Numbered from the stretch's first letter, positions 11,538-23,768 are shown. The stretch is DNA of 64,000 nt from Przewalskia tangutica (GCA_029844215.1 CM056723.1:7710980-7774979), one strand, 5' to 3'. Program-made: numbers and translations. Notes: generated by a model from the sequence alone, not told the origin.

Positions 11538-11972
11538 ATGGCACCAAAGGCAGAGAAAAAGCCAGCTGAGAAAAAACCTGTAGCCGCCGAGGAGAAGAAA
11601 GCTCCGGCGGAGAAGAAGCCAAAAGCCGGCAAGAAGCTTCCAAAGGACGCCGGAGCAGCCGGTGCCGACAAGAAGAAGAAGAGGTCAAAGAAGAGCGTTG
11701 AAACCTACAAGATCTATATCTTCAAGGTGCTTAAGCAAGTGCATCCAGATATCGGTATTTCCAGCAAGGCAATGGGTATAATGAACAGTTTCATTAATGA
11801 TATATTTGAGAAGCTTGCTCAGGAATCATCTAGATTGGCTAGGTATAATAAGAAGCCAACTATTACTTCTAGGGAAATTCAAACTGCTGTTAGACTTGTG
11901 TTGCCTGGTGAATTGGCTAAGCATGCTGTTTCTGAAGGGACTAAGGCTGTTACTAAGTTTACTAGCGGTTAG
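11538..11972 (+). CDS. Histone H2B, copy 1
   Basis: Core histone H2B of 144 residues, which pairs with H2A in the nucleosome. The first ~50 residues are a K/A/P/E-rich tail with repeated AEKKPAEKKP-type words and a KKKKRSKK basic patch. The histone fold follows (about residues 52-144): YKIYIFKVLKQVHPDIGISS, the MGIMNSFINDIFEKLAQESS helix, then TSREIQTAVRLVLPGELAKH and AVSEGTKAVTKFTSG at the end. Length and sequence are typical of canonical plant H2B, there is no intron, and all core blocks are intact. The start follows a CTCAACA context, 94 bases after a TATA element. The protein is identical to that encoded at 31156-31590. Lysine in the AVSEGTKAVTKF end corresponds to the usual monoubiquitination region. 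Confidence 0.97.
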   Translation: MAPKAEKKPAEKKPVAAEEKKAPAEKKPKAGKKLPKDAGAAGADKKKKRSKKSVETYKIYIFKVLKQVHPDIGISSKAMGIMNSFINDIFEKLAQESSRLARYNKKPTITSREIQTAVRLVLPGELAKHAVSEGTKAVTKFTSG

Positions 11973-12294
11973 GTTTGGATTTGGGGATATTTTGGGTTTT
12001 AGGTCAATGTAAAGGATGATTGTTATTTTGTTCTTTGATATGTAATTTGGCCTTATTAGAATTATTAATGCAAATGAATGAAAGTTTTTAACTATTGAAA
12101 TTCTGTGTTTCATCTGTTTTGTTTTTGTTATTATAATATTGTGAAATTTGATGCTCTTCAAATATACATTCGGAATTTTTAAACAGAGCCTGAATTCTAC
12201 ATATTGTCTTTTACAAAATAAAGGCTTCACTGTAATTACAAGTATAAGGTGCGCATATTAGTGGTCTAACCTTTGAAATAATTTGAATTATCAT

Positions 12295-12399
12295 GATTAA
12301 CTCTTTCACAATTTTGTTGAATTGGGGTGTTTGGACTCCTGGGGTGGGATTAACTCCTTTACAATTTTGTTGGATTGGGGTGTTGGACTCTTGGAGTGT
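12295..12399. repeat. 53-base tandem duplication
   Basis: Two units starting at 12295 and 12348, each beginning gattaactc(t/c) and containing acaattttgttg(a/g)attgggg, with few differences. Lies between the H2B arm and the hAT MITE. Confidence 0.75.
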
Positions 12400-12430
12400 G
12401 AGATCCACTTTTTTGAAAAAAAGGTATAAG

Positions 12431-13093
12431 TAGGGGTACACAAAAGGTTAAAACCGGATCGGACCGAAGACCGAACAGTCGGATTCTCCGGACTGAATTT
12501 CTCGATCCGGGTCATTTTCGGTCCGGTCTACTGGACCAAATCCCCCAATTTCACGGACCACTTCGTCACCAAATTCGGACGTATTGACATATCAAATATA
12601 AATTGTAAATTAGTGAAACTTTAAATGGTTATAATTTTGTTCTCGGACGTCCGTTTGATCTAATTTTTTTTTGATTTCGCGTATTGTTTCGAGACGAATA
12701 ATCCCAAACCGACTAAAGTCTGTTTACTTCAGCCGATTTCTCCAAAAACGTCCATCTTGCCCCTTAATTTCACTTTTCCCCTAAATCGTTACGTTTTTCT
12801 CCTTTTCAAATCTAAATATCTCGCGATGTACTATAGTTTTCAACGTAAATTTTTTGTGTTAATGTGTCCGAGAATGTCAATTTCAGTATTGAAAAATCAA
12901 TTTAAAAAAAAAAACGGGCCACGGAACACGACCCGGAATTATATATATATATTATATATTAGGAATTTAGAAAATTAGGAATTATATATATTATATATAT
13001 TAGGAATTATATAAATTATATATATTATAAAAAAAAAAAATCGGTCCGATCCGGTCCATTTTTTCGGTCCGGACCGATTTTTGTGCACTCCTA
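12431..13093. mobile_element. Non-autonomous hAT element (MITE), copy 1
   Basis: Flanked by a perfect 8-base TSD GGTATAAG (12423-12430 and 13094-13101), the hAT hallmark. Terminal inverted repeats: left TAGGGGTACACAAAAG, right end reverse complement TAGGAGTGCACAAAAATCGG. Subterminal 'cggtccggac' and 'cggatcgg' words fill both ends. 663 bases, no coding capacity. Same family as 50833-51634. Confidence 0.92.
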
Positions 13094-13101
13094 GGTATAA
13101 G

Positions 13102-15590
13102 GGTAATATAAATGTTTACAAAAGCATCAAACTATTTTAATTTGACATCTCTTAATAATTTTATAAGTTTTTTCGTGAATCTTAGATATTCAATTCCTTT
13201 ATTTTCCCAATTGTTGAATGGGTATACACTTGAAAAAACTTCCAATTTATTTATCTCTGAGCAAGATTATGAAAAACTGGTGACCTTAATTATTTATTGA
13301 AAAACTAATGACCTTAATTATTCAAAAACAAGCAGTAATAAGTGCACCACTGGAATTTATGCTGAAGATTAATGTGTAAGCAAATAATAATCCAAGTTAA
13401 ATGACACTTTATTCTTATAGTCCCCCATTTTTTTTGGTTTTGTTATAGTCCCTTAAATATTGTCTCGTCTTAATTTCTTTCGATTATTCAAGTCTCCCAA
13501 CAAGTGATGAGATAAGAAAAAGATCATAAGAGGAGAAAGATCGTAGCGCAGAAAGAAAAAAAAAGAATTAAACATGCTCGGTACAATGGACTACATTAAT
13601 TTTTTCAAATTTAAGTCAAAATAAGTAATGTTTTAAAAAATCATCAAGGTATTATAATTTCTATTGGATAATAAATTGAATTAATAATCATGTCATGAGA
13701 TTTCAAATTCAGAAGTAAACAATACTAAGGAGTATCATATGTTCACACCTTATGAACAAAATTAACTGATATATGTGCTGACGGGAGATAATTTAACTAA
13801 TTAATTTTCATTATAAATGTTACTACTACTTAAATAATTTAATTTAATAAAGAAGTAGTCAAAAGCTTGAAAATCACTCATTTTTCTAATGGATAATGTC
13901 CTCTTGCTAGCTGAAAAAAGTCAATTTCCAAGTAATGTAGATCACTTCAAGAACAGTTGGTAGTTCTTGTTTAAATATATGATAATTTTGATGGTAGAAG
14001 AAACAAGAATTTGTCCTTGGACATAATATAGACGTTGTTTCATGGAGTTAAAAAGTAGTCCATATAAAATTTAGTTAAAAAGAAGAATTGAGTCCATTCG
14101 CATACTTTAGGAGTTTAGGAGAAGAATTGTAAATGGAGCTCTCCCTTGCAGATGCAATAAATCATGACAAGGCTGAGTCTTTTTTATGTGATACATCTGC
14201 TTCCACTTCTCATTCATTACCGCCTTCAGTTTCCCTGCTCCTCACTGCATTTCTCTTGGACTCATTTTCTAGAGCTATGCTGGCCAACAGGAATAGTACT
14301 TCTTCAACTGCATTTTATGCAACAATATTAATTTTAAAAAATGTTACCTTGAGGTATGGTGATGCCTCAACTGGTTGCAACATTAGAATCATTGTTTTCT
14401 GATTAAATATGAGATGAAATCTTAGTTTTCAAAATTCTATAATCCAAAATTGTGAAAGTTTTACAAGAACCGGAATATGTACCTTGAGCCATTCAGCTTG
14501 GTGGAGAGATGTCTTTAACCCCCACTCTTTGTGCTCCGATGTGGAGAGATGTCTACAGTAAGTAATTAATTGTTCAATTCAAATTAAAAAGATTTTCTGT
14601 GCGAACGAATGCAACTTTTGGAATGAGTGGCGATTGCGACCACATTGGAATTCAAAAATCTAATACTCTAATCAGTGCAGGAGTGGAAGAGGGTAAAATG
14701 GCTCTTTAGTCAAATAGTGCCTTAAATTAGAATATGTACAGTGTATTGTCAATTCTATATTTTACTTGGTTTACCCCAGTCATTATTCAAGTTTCAAGTA
14801 GTCTATATATTTTTGCAAGTTCCAAGAATTAAAGAGATGACTTATGTTCACACTAGAGACTTTTCAGATACAAATAACCATTAATGTTGGTTGATTAGTT
14901 ATAAGGAAATAGATGGATAAGTACAAAGAATTGTGGAGATAAGAAAGAGATGCAGATAGACAATCAGTAAGACTCGGTTAGCTTTTGAAAAAGTATTTCT
15001 GTTTCTTAAAAATAATTCTGCAGAAACTGTTTCTGCTGAATCTGTTAGGTTGTTTGACCTATAATTATAGAAGTACTTCTGAAAAAACTGAAATAGTTTT
15101 ATATTTGACTCACTTTTATGCAAATTTACTAGAATATTCTTTTTAATAGATTTAAAACTATTAAGAATATTCTTTTCTATCCTATGTTTCTAAAATTAGT
15201 ATATCTTTACAATTTAATAATTTTTTTTAAAATTATTTAGTTATAATATTTAATCAAAAAATAATATTATATTGTACATAAGAAATGTAACGACAATATG
15301 ATAGTCAATGACTCAAATATGTCCAAACCTACCCCGCCCTACCCACACGTACCCCCGCCCTACCGCCCACCACACCCTATACCCCTATTCTATTCTCAAA
15401 TTTTTATTTCATATTTTTTGTTACTTTTATAAAAAATGATTGAAAATATGAAAAAAATTCTTACCTTCCCTCCCCTCCCCCTCCTCCGTCCACCTACCAC
15501 ATTCTTAAATTTCTATTTTTTTATTTTTTATTTTTATATATAATTTATAAAAAAATATGAATTTTTTTCTTATACCTCGTCCCACTCCAT
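13102..15590. other. AT-rich intergenic stretch, no supported gene
   Basis: No recognised coding sequence. An 89-residue open frame at 14133-14402 (+) has no identifiable domain and no supporting structure. 'gtggagagatgtct' occurs at about 14500 and 14540. C-rich low-complexity sequence lies at about 15325-15500. Confidence 0.4.
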
Positions 15591-15594
15591 TGCC

Positions 15595-15812
15595 CTACCC
15601 GACTGCTATGTTTAAGGGATCACCTGTCTGAGTGGTAACCTTACACATCTTATTTAGGTAGGCTAAAATACATAGTTCATCTTTACACTGCTTTGACTGT
15701 AACAAGAGATAAGATGATTGTATTATATAGAGAATATACGGAGAATATTCGCTAATAGATTGGTTGAAAAGGCGGTCAAACCTCCAAGTTCCCCGATTAT
15801 CCATAGACATAG
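15595..15812 (-). pseudogene. Endogenous rhabdovirus-like nucleoprotein sequence, C-terminal part
   Basis: Minus-strand frame of about 71 residues ending with a stop at 15595. It ends five bases from the Copia left LTR. Across the Copia, using one copy of the GCTTA target site, its frame matches that of the nucleoprotein-like sequence at 24514-25309, so both were one open stretch before the Copia inserted. Features compatible with the end of a plant rhabdovirus N protein are a W-R-F-D-R-L-F motif and a QSKQCKDELCILA segment. The assignment leans mainly on this continuity. Non-functional: split and truncated. Confidence 0.5.
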
Positions 15813-15817
15813 GCTTA

Positions 15818-16286
15818 TGTTAAAACTAAAGAAAAGGCCCATGTATAATTTGTATATACTGTGTATATTTCTGGATATGGTTATTTCTGGATATGGTCAC
15901 TGGCCTTTAATAAGTCTGGCCCAAAATATAAAGGCCAGCCCAAGGTAAAACGTCAAAAGTTATATTAGGGCATAAGGGCATCTGTCCAAAAGGATAGATG
16001 AGATAGAATATTCGAGAGCCTTTTGTTCTATCTTCTTGAAGAAGGCTTCTCGTCTTCTCTGAAAGCTTCCTTCTCTATAACTTCTTTCTGTAAACTTTCC
16101 TTCCATTAATGAAGGTAAATGTTACGATCTAACTGGTTCTCTATCTCACTAACCTTATTATATGCTGTTGAATACCATTTCTGTGAAAGGTTGAAGAACT
16201 CAGACTTGAGAAACATCAAATAGGAAATCACCGACATCTCCTTCTCGCACTGATAGTTGCGTTAATGGCGGTGTTGGATTCCAACA
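15818..16286 (+). repeat. Copia 5' LTR
   Basis: TGTTAAAAC...CCAACA. Contains an extra 16-base duplication of TTATTTCTGGATATGG that is absent from the 3' LTR. Purine-rich leader and CTTCTTGAAGAAGG palindrome around 16040. Followed at once by the primer-binding site. Confidence 0.95.
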
Positions 16287-16298
16287 TGGTATCAGAGC
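16287..16298 (+). other. Copia primer-binding site (initiator tRNA-Met)
   Basis: TGGTATCAGAGC directly follows the 5' LTR; this is the usual complement to the 3' end of plant initiator methionine tRNA. Confidence 0.9.
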
Positions 16299-16554
16299 AG
16301 GCTATTCCTGTCGACTGTGCATGCGCCAAGATCTGAGCAAATCGTCAAGATCTGAGTCTATAACCAGATCTACTGGTGCATGCTTCGATTGAAGTGATTA
16401 CAAGATCTGAGGGATTCACTCTGAGGTATCCTGTATTTCTCCGTACTGCTCTTGTGGGTCTTTAACTCTCTGATATTGTTCTGGTCGTTATAAGTTTGTC
16501 TAGATCTGAAAGAAAGTATATGTGACGGGTTCTTGTCCTTAACATCTTAAAAGA

Positions 16555-17740
16555 ATGGTAACAAATCTAACAAATGAAAGCAGTTCTTCTAAGGATGGAG
16601 GTTCTTTATCCATACCTAGAGAACCTACTGGTAGTATCTGACCAACACCGTCTTTGACCTAACCATCCCTTTTCCTACAAGCCTCGGATGTCGGTGGTAG
16701 TTCTTTAATTTCTTTTCAACCATGGGATCCAAAACTACATCTGTTTGGAGCAAATCTATGAAGATTGCTCTACTTGGAAGAAATAAGTTAGGCTTTGTAA
16801 ACTAAATCGTACTAAAAATCATTTTGGGGTGGAATGGTGGGACGATGGAATAAGTCAACGCCGTTATGCACGTAGCTAATGAATGTTGTGTCAAATAGCT
16901 TACTATGTGGTGTATTATATAAACGCATATGAGGTATGGGAAGATTTAAAGGAAAGATTCGATAAAATTGATGAATCAAGAACCTATGACCTACATAGGA
17001 AATTGCTACCTTATCACAAGGTAATGATGAGCAGTGATTATTACACTAAACTAAAAATGCATGGTAGAGTTTCAAGCCATTGTCCCACCACCAAGTTGTG
17101 CTTGTCCTACCTCAAAAGACTTTACTGACTACCTACAGAGACAAAAACTCTATCAATTCCTCATGGGGTTAAATGAAAGTTACATGCAGGCAAGGAGCCA
17201 AATTCTACTTATGTCACCCCTTCCTACAGTCAATAAAGCTTACTCCATGATAATTAGTGATGAAAATCAGAAAGAAATTAGTGCTAGGGGCCTTCTTGGA
17301 GCTGGTCCAACTGGTAGTGGACACAGTGAAGAATTAAATCCTCCTACTGCTATGTATTCCAAGACTGGAACAGCAGGGAATCAGAGGTCAAGAAGGAATA
17401 CCAGCCTATTCTGTGAAGAATGCAAAATGAGAGGTCACACTAAGGAGTCCTGTTACAGACTTGTTGGATATCCTCTTGGTTTTAAGTCAAAGAGGAAGGA
17501 GTTTGCTGCTCACAATGCTCACAACAGAGCTGCAGATTCCTTCTCTGATGACAATAAAACCAACTGGCATGTTGAAGGAGCACCCAAATTCTCTCAGAAC
17601 CAGTATGAGCAGATAGTAAAGCTACTAAACAATAATCAATTACAGACAGGAGTATCTCAGAATCCTCAAGGTATTCAATCATCTGCAAATGCTGCAGGTA
17701 TATCAGAACTCAAAGCCTTAAATGTTTTCAATACAGTCAA
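16555..17740 (+). pseudogene. Copia gag, broken
   Basis: Starts at ATG 16555. Early stops include one at about 16640. The gag core is readable in pieces (YEVWEDLKERFDKIDESRTY; KLYQFLMGLNESYMQARSQI), with a frame change near 17060-17130. The zinc knuckle CEECKMRGHTKESC (CX2CX4HX4C) at about 17420-17460 is intact. Not translatable as one protein. Confidence 0.85.
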
Positions 17741-19559
17741 GAACTGGATAATAGACACTGGTGCTACAAATCACATGGTTTATGACATAAACATGTTAGA
17801 TAAGATTAATATAAGAAGTGACTTAGCCACACCAGCAAAGGTGTTCTTACCAAATGGTCAGTCTGCTCAGGTCACTCACACTGGCACTAGTACTCTCTCT
17901 AATAGAAGTACACTAGAAAATGTTTTCTGCCTTCCTCAGTTCAAATATAATTTATTATCTGTGTCACAACTAACAAGAGAGAAGTGTCTGTTTGTCTTTT
18001 ACCCCGATTCTGTACATTTCGGGATCTCTACGGTGGGAAGGTGAAGGAGATTGGTAGACTCAAGATGGACTTTATATACTTGTTAATCATGATAAAGGTA
18101 GGCAGGATTCAAGAAAGACGATCTTGAATGTACAAGATAAGCAAAGAGAACTATGGCGAAGAAGACATTAATGCGTACGGGAGAGGGTCATACTTCTAGT
18201 AAGGTACTTGGTAAACTGATTAGTGCTAGCATTGATGAAATAGCAAAGGCAATAAAAACTTGTAATGTGTGCCCTTGTGCAAAACAGTGTAGACTACTCT
18301 TCCCAAATAGTACTACTTACAGTAATAATGTTTTTGACATTGTGCACATGGACATGTGGGGTCCTTATAAGGTTGAAACATATAATGGGAAGAGATTTTT
18401 TCTCACAATTGTAGATGATCACACTAGAATGACTTGGATATATCTACTTAGGCTTAAATCTGAGGTTTGTGTGGTACTTAATCAGTTTCTCAAATATATA
18501 TCAACCCAGTTTAATCAAACAATCAAGATTATCAGAACTGATAATGGGACAGAATAGCAAAAGAGAACTATGGCAGAAGAAGACATTAATCTGTGGCACA
18601 GGAGGCTGGGTCATACTTCTAGTAAGGTACTTGGTAAACTGATTAGTGCTAGCATTGATGAAATAGCAAAGGCAATAAAAACTTGTAATGTGTGCCCTTG
18701 TGCAAAACAGTGTAGACTACCCTTCCCAAATAGTACTACTTACAGTAATAATGCTTTTGACATTGTGCACATGGACATGTGGGGTCCTTATAAGGTTGAA
18801 ACATATAATGGGAAGAGATTTTTTCTCACAATTGTAGATGATCACACTAGAATGACTTGGATATATCTACTTAGGCTTAAATCTGAGGTTTGTGTGGTAC
18901 TTAATCAGTTTCTCAAATATATATCAACCCAGTTTAATCAAACAATCAAGATTATCAGAACTGATAATGGGACAGAATTTGTGAATGATACTTCTAACAC
19001 CCTGTTTCAGATTCACCAAAAAAGCTGTGTTTATACACCCCAGCAGAATGGTGTTGCTGAAAGAAAACACAGACATATATTAGAAATTACTAGAGCAATA
19101 AGAATGGAGGCCAATATTCCTTTAAAATTCTGGGGCCTGTGTGTACAGGCTGCAGTGTATTTAATTAACAGACTACCCTCCTCTATTACTCAAACTATAC
19201 CTTTTGAAAGTCTCTATCACAAGAAACCTTCCATAGATCATATAAAAACCATTGGATGTCTTTGTTTTGCTAATGATCTAACTGTCAATGACAAGCTCCA
19301 TTCCAAAGTTAAAAAATGTGTTCTGATGGGCTACTCTGAAACACAAAAGGGGTACATTGTGTATGACCTGCAGTCTAGAACCCTCATTGTTAGTAGAGAT
19401 GTTAAATTTAGAGAGAATATTTACCCTTTTAAAGAACAGGTCACTGAGAACCCTATCTTTCAGGGTCTGCCTACTAACAATGATAATCAAAGTATAACCC
19501 AAGAAAGTTCTCAGAAAATTACGAATCACAAGCAGATTCTGCAGATATCATCAGGATAG
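17741..19559 (+). pseudogene. Copia protease and integrase, with internal tandem duplication
   Basis: Protease active site IIDTGATNH at about 17747. A frame change follows near 18040. The integrase zinc finger (HRRLGHTSS...CNVCPCAKQC) and core (HMDMWGPY, RTDNGTEF, TPQQNGVAERKHR with catalytic D, D, E) are read in the second copy of a 423-base tandem duplication; the first copy ends at a stop at 18555. The second-copy frame stays open to 19559, then shifts before the RT region. Confidence 0.88.
18135..18979 (+). repeat. 423-base tandem duplication inside Copia integrase
   Basis: Unit 1 runs about 18135-18556 and unit 2 about 18557-18979, both from 'gcaaa(a)gagaactatggc' to 'gataatgggacagaat'. 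They are almost identical apart from substitutions and a short damaged stretch at the start of unit 1. The duplication disrupts integrase. Confidence 0.9.
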
Positions 19560-21147
19560 AACCTGTTAAGGGTAGTAATTCCATTGAGCATGATGTAGTA
19601 GAAACAGATTCTGATAATGCTCAATATATAGTTCAACCTGACACAGACTCAAATGACAACACTAGGAGGTCCAGCAGACTCAAACAACCTCCTATATGGC
19701 TTAAAGACTTTGTTACAACCAATGCCAACAATGTTCTCTATCCTATTGCCAACTATATCTCTTATGATAGTCTAAAACCTACCTATCAAGCCTTTCTAAG
19801 CTCCTTTTCTGAACTGACTGAACCTAAAGGTTACCTGGAAGCATCTAAAGATCCTATGTGGGTAGAGGCTATGAAAGATGAAATAGATGCACTTCAAGAT
19901 AATCACACTTGGAAAATTGTTAATTTACCAGAAGGAAAACACCCTATTGGCTGCAAATGGATCTATAAAATAAAATATAAAGACACTGGAGAAGTAGAAA
20001 GGTTAAAAGCTAGACTTGTTGCTAAAGGTTATAGCCAATGAAGGAATTGATTACCAAGAGACCTTCTCCCCTGTTGTCAAAATGGTTACTATAAGAACTA
20101 TACTGTCTATTGCTGCCTCTAGATCTTGGCATATTCATCAAATGGATGTTTATAATGCCTTCCTTCAAGGGGATTTACTTGATGAGATCTATATGACCTT
20201 ACCACAAGGATTCAGTAGTCAGGGGGGCAATAAATCTGTGTGTAGACTTACTAAGTCCTTGTATGGGCTCAAGCAAGCTCCAAGACAGTGGAACTTCAAG
20301 CTTACTGAGGCTCTGTGTCAGATGAAATTTAGGCAATCTGAATTTGATCACTCACTGTTTCTTAAACAGAGTGGGCAAGATGTAATAATCATACTTATCT
20401 ATGTGGATGACATGTTAATTACAGGGAACAATCTAAGACTCATAAAAGAGACTAAGCAGTCCCTTCATAACACTTTTAAGATGAAGGACCTGGGAGAATT
20501 AAAGTATTTTCTAGGAATAGAATTTGCTAGATCCTCCAAGGGGATTGTTATGCATCAAAGAAAGTATGCCTTAGAGCTTATTTCTGACCTAGGCCTAGCT
20601 GCTGCCAAACCTAGTAATACACCCATGGATTCAAATGTGAAACTCACCACAAAGGAGTATGATGAGTATGTGGAGAAGCAAAGTACTAATACAGAAAAAT
20701 CAGTCACTGTTGATGTTCCAGTAAAAGATATCAGTTCTTATCAAAGGGTAATTGGTAAGCTGCTATACCTTACTCTTACTAGACCAGATATTGCGTATAG
20801 TGTGCAAACACTTAGCCAATTCCTACAAAGTCCAAAGAAATCCCACTATGATGCTGCACTCAGAATAGTAAGATATGTAAAAGGTAAGCCAGGACAAGGA
20901 CTGCTATTATCTAGTAATAAACAAGAGACTTTAACTGGTTTTTGTGATGCAGATTGGGCTTCATGCCCACATACAAGAAAGTCTATTTCAGGTTATTTAA
21001 TCAAGTTTGGAGACACTCTCATTTCTTGGAAATCAAATAAACAAAGCACAATTTCTCGCAGTTCTGCAGAAGCAGAGTATAGAAGCCTTGCCAACACTGC
21101 TGCTGAAATTACATGGCTTCCGGGCTTATTGAAAGACATTGGTGTAA
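19560..21147 (+). pseudogene. Copia reverse transcriptase and RNase H, part 1
   Basis: Frame change at about 19556 and another near 20040 (two-base loss just after the KARLVAKGYSQ block). RT motifs follow: ETFSPVVKMVTIRT, IHQMDVYNAFLQGDL, SLYGLKQAPRQWN and the YVDD catalytic box at 20400-20411. RNase H begins with CDADWASCPHTRKSISGY and SRSSAEAEYRSL. It stops at 21147, where the solo LTR starts, in the codons after LLKDIGV. Confidence 0.92.
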
Positions 21148-23763
21148 TGTAAAATCCGGAAAAAAAAAAATAATAATATATAGTTGTGGTTGGGTTAATA
21201 AATATATATATATATAAGAAAAACAAAGAATAAATTGTATGGGATAGAGTTAGTGTTAAAGTTGGATAAATAGATAGATGAAATGAAAATAAGAAAACAA
21301 AAGAAAAACAAAACAAAAACAAAACAAAACAAAAAAAAAAAAAAAAAACAAATGCAGCATGCATTTCAGATTTCACGTACACTCTAAGCCCTTCCCCTCC
21401 CCCTCCTTTTCATTTCCCTTCAATCTTTTGGTTTTTCACCTCCCATAGATTATAGAAAACTCCTTCATTTATACATTGTATTTACACACAAACAAAGGGC
21501 ATAACATAAAGGTTAGAAAATCAGAAAAAAACAAGTGAACAAGAAGGAAAAAAATCAAGAAAATATCAAGGGAGGAAGGAGAACAATAAAATTAGGGAAC
21601 ACTAAGGAGCAAGGACCACTTGTAGCAACCGAACCACAATCTTTTTCACGCTTACAAGGTGAGTTTTCTCACTCAGAAATTCTTGGTAACATCCTTTATT
21701 TTTAGTTCAATACATGTTGGAATAAGAATTGAGTGTTGAAAAGAAATATTGAACTTTTGATGGTTTAGATAACTAGTTGCGTCATGAACTTTACGAACTG
21801 TTCTCACTGAGTTATAATTGTTAGAATTTGATGAAATTTGGAAGAATTGTACACCTCTCTAATATGATCATATAGAACCAAAAATGAGGTAAAATGGACA
21901 TACGGTTTGAAAGTTATCATAGTTCAAAGTTCCTGCCTGAGATTTGGTCGAAATTCGGAAAGGCATAAATACGGACTGTTTTTATTGAGTTTTACTTATT
22001 AGAATTATATGAAAATTTACATGGTTGTAAATCTCTCTGTTACGGACAGATGTATATAAAGATTTATTAAAACGGACTTACGAGTTGAGAGTTATTGTAG
22101 TTTGAAGTTGCTGCCTCGGATTCGTCGGAATCCAGAAGGGCAGGACGTTGAAACGTAAAACTGTACTAATCTGTGGGGAATATGAAAATTGTTGCTAAAT
22201 GAAAGTTCTATATCTCTTTGTTGTGGACATTTTGAGACCTTACGGGGGTCTATCCGACTTACGGATTGAGAGTTATCGCTGTTTAAAGTTTCTGCCTCGG
22301 ATCTATCGATATCCAGGAAGGGCAGCGAACAAAAGTGTAAAACTGTACCAAATGGTACATAATATGAAAGAAGGGTTCACATGGAGACGTGTAGCTCTCT
22401 GTTCTCGTCGTTTTGAGATTTTATGGGGCTTGAACGGGTTTACAGATTAGGAGTTATGACTATTCTAATATTGAGTGTTGTTTAATAAATATTCTGCCGA
22501 AATAAATTTCATGTGGCTGTTTTGAGGATAAATTTGTGTTAGCTATCCAAAGTAGTTTTAAATGAAATTTGGTACAGTGAAAGATCCCCGTCTTACCTTA
22601 GTTTCCGCTTGAGAAACACCTTAGTTGGAGTTATGGTTAAAAAGTTATAATCGTTACAAGTATGAATGACAGAATGTTAGAAAAAAAGAATAGTATTTGT
22701 TTGATCTTCTGAAAAATATGAAAAGTGAATACGTGTTCACATAAATATATAAATATATAATGGATCGGGTTGCACGCCGCAACAAAACGTAAAGTGAATA
22801 CGCGTTCACAAATACGTAAACATAATGGATCGGGTTGCACGCCGCAACAAAACGTAAAGTGAATATATGTTCACAAATACGTAAATATAACGGATCGGGT
22901 TGCACGCCGCAACAAAACGTAAAGTGAATACACATTCACAAATACGTAAACATAATGGATCGGGTTTCAAGCCGAAAAAAAACGTAAAGTGATTACTTTT
23001 TCACAAATACGTAAATATAATGGATCGGGTTGCACGCCGCAACAAAAATGAAAGATGAACACATGTTCACCTATATAAATATGAAAAGTGAATACGCGTT
23101 CACAAATATATAAATGTAATAAACATGTGGAAATGCAGGGGAATGTCTCAACGTATAATACGAGATAAAATGAAGTGTTAGTTAAACCAAGAATTTCCTA
23201 TGAGGAGTTGTTGCATATTTAAAGATGTTGTAACTGATATGTTTTGCAATATGCTTATTACGTTATAATGTGATTGCACTTGGAATATTGTGGTGTTACT
23301 TTGAATTGCGGTAAGGTTCTCACCACTTTGGATGGTAGTGACTCTTTATTTAACATGTTTCGTGAAAGGGTGATAGAGGAAAGGTTCCACGTCGAGGCTA
23401 GCGATCGTCCATGACCTCTTTTCATACCAAGTCCATTGTTTGGGCTGGTACTGTCGAGTTCGAATGTCGGCCCAATGTCTCGGGATATGCCCGTGTGGAA
23501 TGATCTCCCTTCCAACTTAGAATAATCTTTGTCAGTATGTCTATGTAGAAACAATATTTGCACGAGCATGGGCTCGCGTTATGTTTTTTTTCATATAAAG
23601 TCATAAACATATTTCTTTATTGTTATTTTTATTAATCGCTCCGTATTTGAATATAAGTTCAAATTTCTAAATAAAGAGAATTAAATGGTGCTCCTGGTGG
23701 AAAATAATTGTCCAGGTGCCATCACGCCCTAAGTAAAGACTTAGGAAAATTTGGGGCGTGACA
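21148..23763 (+). mobile_element. Solo LTR (Gypsy type) inserted in Copia RNase H
   Basis: TGTAAAATCCGG...GGGGCGTGACA, 2616 bases, flanked by the 5-base TSD TGTAA (21143-21147 and 23764-23768). Begins TG and ends CA, has no coding sequence, primer site or second LTR, so it is most simply a solo LTR left by LTR-LTR recombination. TATA-like (TA)n lies at about 21205 and a long A-rich tract at 21295-21350. It must be younger than its Copia host. Similarity to chromovirus LTR ends is inferred. Confidence 0.88.
22700..23110. repeat. Tandem array of ~62-base units in the solo LTR
   Basis: About six units, each built as 'aacgtaaagtgaata', then 'cg(c/t)gttcacaaata', 'cgtaaa(c/t)ataatgga' and 'tcgggttgcacgccgcaac'. 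The GTGAA...TTCAC part is an imperfect palindrome in nearly every unit. Units at 22780, 22845, 22910 and 22980 are the best preserved; the array decays at 23040-23110. Confidence 0.85.
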
Positions 23764-23768
23764 TGTAA

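Larger units (their letters stand above)
10892..12150 (+). repeat. Inverted duplication, left arm (contains H2B)
   Basis: Matches the reverse complement of about 30975-32224. From roughly 10960 through the H2B gene to about 12130, position x pairs with 43128 minus x without a net offset; the two arms encode identical H2B proteins and identical shadow peptides. The left arm has 19 bases near 10945 that are missing from the other arm, between two AATAT words. The outer left end lies inside a Copia integrase remnant; the right end fades after about 12150. Confidence 0.9.

Noticed and set aside
11500..12230. Antisense open frames over the H2B gene (and mirror frames at 31015-31628)
   Set aside because: They are the complement of H2B codons and UTR; their conservation in both arms only reflects the inverted duplication.
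14133..14402. 89-residue open frame
   Set aside because: No recognisable domain, no conserved motif, and isolated in AT-rich sequence; length is expected by chance.
20993..21382. 129-residue minus-strand frame rich in F and Y
   Set aside because: It is the complement of poly-A and (TA)n tracts at the start of the solo LTR.
22700..23110. Regular repeats resembling a CRISPR array
   Set aside because: The units are contiguous tandem repeats without unique spacers, inside a plant LTR.
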